NCBI RefSeq assembly: GCF_000949135.2
Contig: NZ_JTAN02000017.1
Location: 1-64,000, forward strand
Length of the DNA stretch: 64,000 bases
Direction of reading: 5' to 3'
Source: Burkholderia sp. USMB20
Lineage (GTDB): Bacteria; Pseudomonadota; Gammaproteobacteria; Burkholderiales; Burkholderiaceae
Part shown: positions 59,988-64,000 of the stretch, piece by piece
Layout: each line of letters opens with the position of its first letter
Numbering within the stretch: the first letter of the stretch is position 1
Notes under the pieces: model-generated
What the model was told of the DNA's origin: nothing
The model's database searches: none
Seen by the model: the letters and a program-made list of their open reading frames with translations, nothing else
Position numbers and translations under genes: made by a program

Positions 59988-61289
59988 TCACAACGGAAAC
60001 ACGCCCGCCACGACCGCGGCGAAGACCATCAGCACGGTGGCGGCGAACAGGAACGGGATCGTGAACTTCTGGTGCTCGGCCAGCTCGACGCCGGTCAGGC
60101 CGACGATCAGGAACGTCGCGGGCGTGAGCGGACTGACCGGGAACCCGGTGGTCATCTGGCCGAGCAGCGCGGCCTGCGCCATCTGGATCGGCGGCACGCC
60201 GAGCAGCTTCGCGCTTTCCGCGAGCACCGGCAGCACGCCGAAGTAGAACGAATCGGGATCGAACAGCAGGCTGAGCGGCATCGACAGCAGGCCGAGCACG
60301 AACGGCATGTGGCGCGCATGCTCGACCGGCACGTGCGCGACGACGACCTCGGCCATCGCCTTCAGCATCCCGGTGCCGGACATGATCCCGGTGAACGCGC
60401 CGGCCGCGAGCAGCACGCTCGCCATCATCAGCGCGGCCTTCGCGTGCGCGTCGATCCGCTCGCGCTGCGCCTGCACGTCCGGATAGTTGATGACGAGCGC
60501 GGCGACCGTGCCGAGCATGAACATCACCATCGGGTCGACGATGCCCGACACCAGCGTGCCGAGCACGACGAGCGTCAGCGCCAGGTTGATCCGGAAGCGG
60601 CCGGGCCGGCGCAACGCGCGCTCGGCGTCGGTCAGCTCGCGCGGCGCGACCGCGAGCGACGCCGCGCCGGCGCGATCGAGCCCGAGCCGCTTGGCCTCGC
60701 GCACGCCGAGCACGTAGGCGGTGCCGAACACGAACGCGAGCCCGACGATCTGTACCGGGATCATCGGCATGAAGATCGCCGAGCCGGGAATGTGCAAGGC
60801 CGCCGACGCGCGCAGCATCGGCCCGACCCACGGCAGGAAGTTGACCCCGGCCGCCATCGACGCGACGCACGCGAGAATCCGCCGGTCCATGCCGAGCCGC
60901 GTATAGAGCGGCATCATCGCGGGCAGCGTGACGAGAAACGTGACGGCGCCCGAGCCGTCCAGGTGGATCAGCAGCGCGAGCAGCGCCGAGCCCGTCACGA
61001 TGCGCGGCGGATGGCAGCCGATCACGCGCAGCACGCCCGCGATGATCGGGTCGAGCATCCCCGCATCGGTGAGGATTCCGAAAAATAGAATCGCAAAAAC
61101 GAACATCCCGGCGATCGGGCCGATGTTCTGCACGCCGCGCACGATGAACGTGCCGGTCGAGAGTCCGAAGCCGGCCGCGAGCGACGCGGCCACCGGCACG
61201 ACGATCAGTGCGACGAGCGGCGACAGCCGCTTCGTGATGATCAGGCCGAACAGCGCGACGATCGCAAGCGCGCCGATCCATGCGAGCAT
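59988..61289 (-). CDS. CitMHS-family citrate/divalent metal:H+ symporter
   Basis: 433 residues, about 12 helices. First helix: LAWIGALAIVALFGLIITKRLSPLVALIVVPVAASLA. LIHLDGSGAVTFLVTLPAMMPLY, GVNFLPWVGPMLRASAAL and LLFDPDSFYFGVLPVLAESA are CitMHS segments. Members carry tricarboxylates complexed with Mg or Ca, or related acids. Placed between a CoA-transferase and an acyl-CoA dehydrogenase, it probably imports the organic acid these enzymes use. Start at 61289 with AGGAGACAC upstream. Confidence 0.94.
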   Translation of the reverse strand: MLAWIGALAIVALFGLIITKRLSPLVALIVVPVAASLAAGFGLSTGTFIVRGVQNIGPIAGMFVFAILFFGILTDAGMLDPIIAGVLRVIGCHPPRIVTGSALLALLIHLDGSGAVTFLVTLPAMMPLYTRLGMDRRILACVASMAAGVNFLPWVGPMLRASAALHIPGSAIFMPMIPVQIVGLAFVFGTAYVLGVREAKRLGLDRAGAASLAVAPRELTDAERALRRPGRFRINLALTLVVLGTLVSGIVDPMVMFMLGTVAALVINYPDVQAQRERIDAHAKAALMMASVLLAAGAFTGIMSGTGMLKAMAEVVVAHVPVEHARHMPFVLGLLSMPLSLLFDPDSFYFGVLPVLAESAKLLGVPPIQMAQAALLGQMTTGFPVSPLTPATFLIVGLTGVELAEHQKFTIPFLFAATVLMVFAAVVAGVFPL

Positions 61290-61401
61290 GATGTGTCTCC
61301 TCTGGCGCCGGCGCGCGTCGGGCGCGGTGCGGCGCGATGTCCGAAGCGGCGTGCGGGCGTGCGGCGGCGTCGGGGGCGCCTTCGCACGGCCGCCACGCGG
61401 G

Positions 61402-62598
61402 TCAGTTGCGGCGCGTGCGGCCGGTGTTGTCGTTGGCGTCGTTGCCGTGGCCGGCGTCGCATGCATCCTCGGCAAACACCTGTGACGCGTGTTCGTTCAG
61501 CGCCGGCGGCGGCCGCCGGTACGTGGCCGGTGTGCGGCCGAGCTTGATCGGCGACGCGATGCCGCGATGCCGGCCCAGTTCGACCTTCATCTGCCGATGC
61601 GCGACGTGCGGATGGTCGAGCGCCGCATCGAGCCCGAGCACCGGCGCGCACGGCACGCCGCGGCGCATCAGCTGCTCGGCGAGTGCCGCGCCGTCGTGCG
61701 CGGCCAGCGCCGTTTCGAGCAGCGCGCGCAACGCGGCGCGGTTCGCGCTGCGCGCGCGGTTGTCGGCGAAGCGCGGATCGGCGGGCCAGTCGCGCGTGCC
61801 GAGCACGTCGCACAGCGCGGCGAACTGCCCGTTGTTGCCGACCGCGAGAAAGATGTCGACGCTCGCGGTCGGAAAACTGTCGTACGGCGTGATGTTCGGA
61901 TGCGCGTTGCCGGTGCGCGCCGGCGCCTTCCCGGAATGGAAGAAATTCGGCGTATGCGGATGCAGGATCGACAGCGCGCAGTCGAACAGCGTCGCTTCGA
62001 CGAACTGGCCGCGCCCGCTCGCATCGCGTTCGCGCAGCGCCATCAGCACGCCGAGCGCCGCGTTCAGCCCGGTGACGAGATCGACGATCGGCACGCCGAC
62101 GCGCAGCGGCGCGCCGCCCGCCTCGCCGTTTACGCTCATCAGCCCGGCCAGCGCCTGCACGGCCGCGTCGTAGCCGGGCAGGCCGCCGAGCGGGCCGTCC
62201 GCGCCGAAGCCCGAGACGCGGCAATGGACGAGGCGCGGAAAGCGCGCGTGCAGCGTGTCGAAGCCGAGGCCCCAGCGCTCCATCGTGCCGATCTTGAAGT
62301 TCTCGACCAGCGCATCGGCGTGCTCGAGCAGGCCGAGCAGCCGCTCGCGATCCGCCGGCTGCGTCAGGTCGAGCGCGATGCCGAGCTTGTTGCGGTTCAC
62401 GCCGAGGAAATACGACGCCGTGTCGCCGTCGAACGGCGGCCCCCAGGTGCGCGTCTCGTCGCCCGACGGCGGTTCGACCTTGATCACCTCCGCGCCGTGG
62501 TCGGCGAGGATCTGCGTCGCGTACGGGCCGCCCAGCACCCGCGACAGATCGATGATGCGCAACCCCGCCAACGCGCCCTGCTGCTTCAGTTCCGCCAT
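61402..62598 (-). CDS. CaiB/BaiF family III CoA-transferase
   Basis: 398 residues from the ATG at 62598. LAGLRIIDLSRVLGGPYATQILADHGAEVIKVEPPSGDETRTWGPPF in substance; NRNKLGIALDLTQPADRE; NFKIGTMERWGLGFDTL. The catalytic Asp is present in GQFVEATLFDCALSIL (about 180), unlike the other CoA-transferase at 25967. The last 25 residues are a polar tail (DAGHGNDANDNTGRTRRN). It activates a carboxylic acid with CoA from a donor such as succinyl-CoA. First gene of the IclR operon. Confidence 0.95.
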   Translation of the reverse strand: MAELKQQGALAGLRIIDLSRVLGGPYATQILADHGAEVIKVEPPSGDETRTWGPPFDGDTASYFLGVNRNKLGIALDLTQPADRERLLGLLEHADALVENFKIGTMERWGLGFDTLHARFPRLVHCRVSGFGADGPLGGLPGYDAAVQALAGLMSVNGEAGGAPLRVGVPIVDLVTGLNAALGVLMALRERDASGRGQFVEATLFDCALSILHPHTPNFFHSGKAPARTGNAHPNITPYDSFPTASVDIFLAVGNNGQFAALCDVLGTRDWPADPRFADNRARSANRAALRALLETALAAHDGAALAEQLMRRGVPCAPVLGLDAALDHPHVAHRQMKVELGRHRGIASPIKLGRTPATYRRPPPALNEHASQVFAEDACDAGHGNDANDNTGRTRRN

Positions 62599-62676
62599 GC
62601 GTCTCGCTCCTGCTTCCGGTTGATCGGACCGCCGGTTCCACCGGGCCGACAGCGACGGCACGGCTTTCCGGATTCG

Positions 62677-62730
62677 AAGAATAATTCTTGCGTGTGAATT
62701 TATATTCACACTCGCGAATTTCATTGTCAA
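62677..62730 (-). promoter_or_regulatory. Promoter and IclR-type operator of the organic-acid operon
   Basis: GTGTGAAT (62692-62699) - TTAT - ATTCACAC (62704-62711) is a perfect inverted repeat. A second palindrome AAGAAT-A-ATTCTT lies at 62677-62689. On the minus strand TTGACA (62730-62725) is a consensus -35 box and an AATATA-like -10 lies inside the GTGTGAAT palindrome, so binding would block transcription of the CoA-transferase operon. IclR (57919) is the inferred binder. Confidence 0.75.
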
Positions 62731-62870
62731 GCAGGAGATGCCCCGGCGGCCGCGCCGAGAACGCGGCCGGCCGCAAGTCGGAACGACACCGAACGCTGGC
62801 CGATTGCCGCGCCGGGCCGCGATTCGCTAAGCTGGCGGACGGTGCTCAACTGAAGAAAGACGGAGATTTC

Positions 62871-63113
62871 ATGAAACGCATGCTGCTCGCGGCCATCCTG
62901 CTGGCGTCGACGCTGGGCGTCGCCCGCGCGCAAACCCAGACCTTCCATTTTGGCGAGGGACAATTACAGCCGCGGGCCGCCGCGCCGGTGGCACGACCCG
63001 CGCCGGTGCGCCCGCACGTGACGCCGCCGCATCACCACCGGCGTACCGTCCACAAGCAGCGCCACGGGCGGTCCGGAAAGCCGCCGCGCGCGGGGATCGA
63101 CACGCACGCGTGA
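62871..63113 (+). CDS. Small secreted basic, His/Pro-rich protein
   Basis: 80 residues from the ATG at 62871. Signal peptide MKRMLLAAILLASTLGVARA, cleaved before QTQTFHFGEGQ. The mature 60 residues are rich in Pro, Arg and His (VRPHVTPPHHHRRTVHKQRH). No domain recognised; a metal-binding or structural periplasmic role is possible but unproven. A longer frame to 62688 includes the operator region and is unlikely. Hairpin follows at 63122. Confidence 0.75.
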   Translation: MKRMLLAAILLASTLGVARAQTQTFHFGEGQLQPRAAAPVARPAPVRPHVTPPHHHRRTVHKQRHGRSGKPPRAGIDTHA

Positions 63114-63121
63114 GGTGATCC

Positions 63122-63140
63122 GCGTTGCGCGCGGCAACGC
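63122..63140 (+). terminator. Hairpin after the small secreted protein
   Basis: GCGTTGC (63122-63128) / GCAACGC (63134-63140), 5-nt loop, 9 nt past the stop. No T tract. Confidence 0.5.
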
Positions 63141-63258
63141 ACGGAACTCTCACGAACGGCCGGTATGATCGGCGCGGCGGCTTGCATGCCGTCGTGCCCG
63201 GCGGTCGGCCGACGTGCATTTCCCTTCACGATTGAGCACCAGTTTTGTTTTGCCGAAC

Positions 63259-63687
63259 ATGAATACCGGGCCGGATACCGTCGTCAGCATCAAGGAACGC
63301 GCCACGATCGTGTGCCGCCAGCGCAGCAGCGTGCTGCTGGTCGCCCGTACCGCGGCGCGCTGGTCGCTGCCGGGCGGCACGATCCGGCGCGGCGAGACGC
63401 CGCTCGAGGCCGCGCAGCGGGAACTGGCGGAGGAAACGCGGCTGGAGGGGCTCGCGCTCGACTACGCGGTGCAATTCGGCGGCCTCACGAAGCTCCATCA
63501 CGTGTTCGTGGCCGACGTGCCGAAACACCTGACGCCACGCGCGAGCAACGAGATCGCACGCTGCAAGTGGTTCGACGTCGAGCGGCTGGAGACGCTGCGT
63601 GCGAGCGTGCCGACCCGCAAGATCATCGAGCTGCTGCACCTCGACCGCTTTTCCGCGCTCGCGGACGGGCCGCCTCGCTCGCGCTGA
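63259..63687 (+). CDS. Nudix hydrolase
   Basis: 142 residues from the ATG at 63259; a GTG at 63214 would add 15. The Nudix box is LPGGTIRRGETPLEAAQRELAEETRLEG (about residues 37-64), with all G, E, R-E-x-x-E-E residues in place. The protein hydrolyses a nucleoside diphosphate linked to some moiety, often a damaged nucleotide. Specificity is unknown. Convergent with the protein phosphatase gene. Confidence 0.9.
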   Translation: MNTGPDTVVSIKERATIVCRQRSSVLLVARTAARWSLPGGTIRRGETPLEAAQRELAEETRLEGLALDYAVQFGGLTKLHHVFVADVPKHLTPRASNEIARCKWFDVERLETLRASVPTRKIIELLHLDRFSALADGPPRSR

Positions 63688-63702
63688 ACCGGCCCGCGCG
63701 GC

Positions 63703-64000
63703 TCACGCGCGCAGCAATGGCCCGGCCTTGCGCTCGAGCAGTGCGACCAGCTCGGGCTGCATGTAGGCGTAGCGATCGGGGATGTCGAGACAGACGATCT
63801 TCTTGTGCTTCAGCCGGGCGCCGAATCGGGCGTGCAGCTTCGCCTGGTGCGCGCGTTCCATCACGAACACGATCTCGGCCCATTCGAGTTGTTCCGCGGA
63901 CAGACGCGTTTCCGCGTCGGGCGCGAGGCCCGCGGAGTCGGTTTCGACGCCCGGCCACGCGGCGAACACCGCCTCGGCCGTCGGGCTGCGCAGCCGATTG
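63703..64000 (-). CDS. Low-molecular-weight protein tyrosine phosphatase-like protein (5' end beyond window)
   Basis: About 99 residues visible; the start lies past base 64000. The visible N-terminal part reads SNRLRSPTAEAVFAAWPGVETDSAGL, which directly follows the CxxxxxR(S) phosphatase loop in LMW-PTPs; the catalytic Cys is outside the window. AEIVFVMERAHQAKLHARFG is the family helix, and CLDIPDRYAYMQPELV near the end holds the D-P/I-D general-acid region. Short LMW-PTP-like proteins of this kind are about 105-110 residues. Confidence 0.85.
   Translation of the reverse strand, partial: NRLRSPTAEAVFAAWPGVETDSAGLAPDAETRLSAEQLEWAEIVFVMERAHQAKLHARFGARLKHKKIVCLDIPDRYAYMQPELVALLERKAGPLLRA

Overview
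The window is about 64 kb of GC-rich DNA, densely coded on both strands. It looks like a Burkholderia chromosome, most probably from the Burkholderia cepacia complex. This is inferred from gene families and codon use: tandem DUF4148 proteins, an OhrR/Ohr pair, many LysR regulators, a CbiG-CobJ fusion in the cobalamin operon, and Burkholderia-type porin and MFS genes. No rRNA, tRNA, CRISPR array or complete mobile element was seen.

Layout. 0-6.7 kb: a transposase fragment at the left edge, then a tripartite RND efflux system. Its TetR gene sits between the adaptor/pump operon and the outer-membrane channel, and a matching operator lies on each side. 6.7-10 kb: a 780-bp non-coding stretch, an atypical SDR, a LysR gene and a RidA-family gene. 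10-13.7 kb: organic peroxide defence (ohr, ohrR), three tandem DUF4148 secreted proteins and a GNAT gene; a shared palindrome marks ohr, the GNAT gene and, weakly, ohrR. 13.5-20.4 kb: GFA protein, nitronate monooxygenase, two overlapping MFS genes, LysR, SGNH hydrolase.

20.6-34.4 kb appears to be one catabolic locus: an MFS carrier, a LysR regulator, a kynurenine-formamidase-like hydrolase, a VOC protein, an HMG-CoA-lyase-like enzyme, a CoA-transferase, a D-2-hydroxyacid dehydrogenase and an ABC importer. Five copies of a TTTC(C/T)-N5-(G/A)GAAA box lie in three of its promoter regions, which suggests a single LysR-type regulon. The locus also holds a decayed fragment of a MalT-like LuxR gene whose intact paralogue is at 41.6 kb.

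34.5-35.1 kb: a Doc toxin with a 57-residue partner. 35.2-45.7 kb: a second catabolic block (RBBP9-like hydrolase, MFS, BKACE, TauD-type dioxygenase, quinone oxidoreductase, degenerate USP-hemerythrin protein) divergent from a large LuxR/MalT regulator and a porin. 46-48.8 kb: a GST, then a MarR gene with two tandem palindromes facing a broken CynX-type MFS gene.

48.8-57.7 kb: cobalamin biosynthesis in two divergent arms, cobL-cbiD-cobK-cobM on the minus strand and cobG-cobH-cobI-(cbiG-cobJ) on the plus strand. The plus arm starts with a cobalamin riboswitch. The gene set mixes aerobic (CobG) and anaerobic-type (CbiD, CbiG) enzymes and lacks CobF here. 57.9-62.7 kb: a minus-strand operon for an organic acid (CoA-transferase, CitMHS carrier, atypical acyl-CoA dehydrogenase, IclR) with a clear palindromic operator. 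62.8-64 kb: a small secreted protein, a Nudix hydrolase and the start of a low-molecular-weight protein tyrosine phosphatase cut by the window end.
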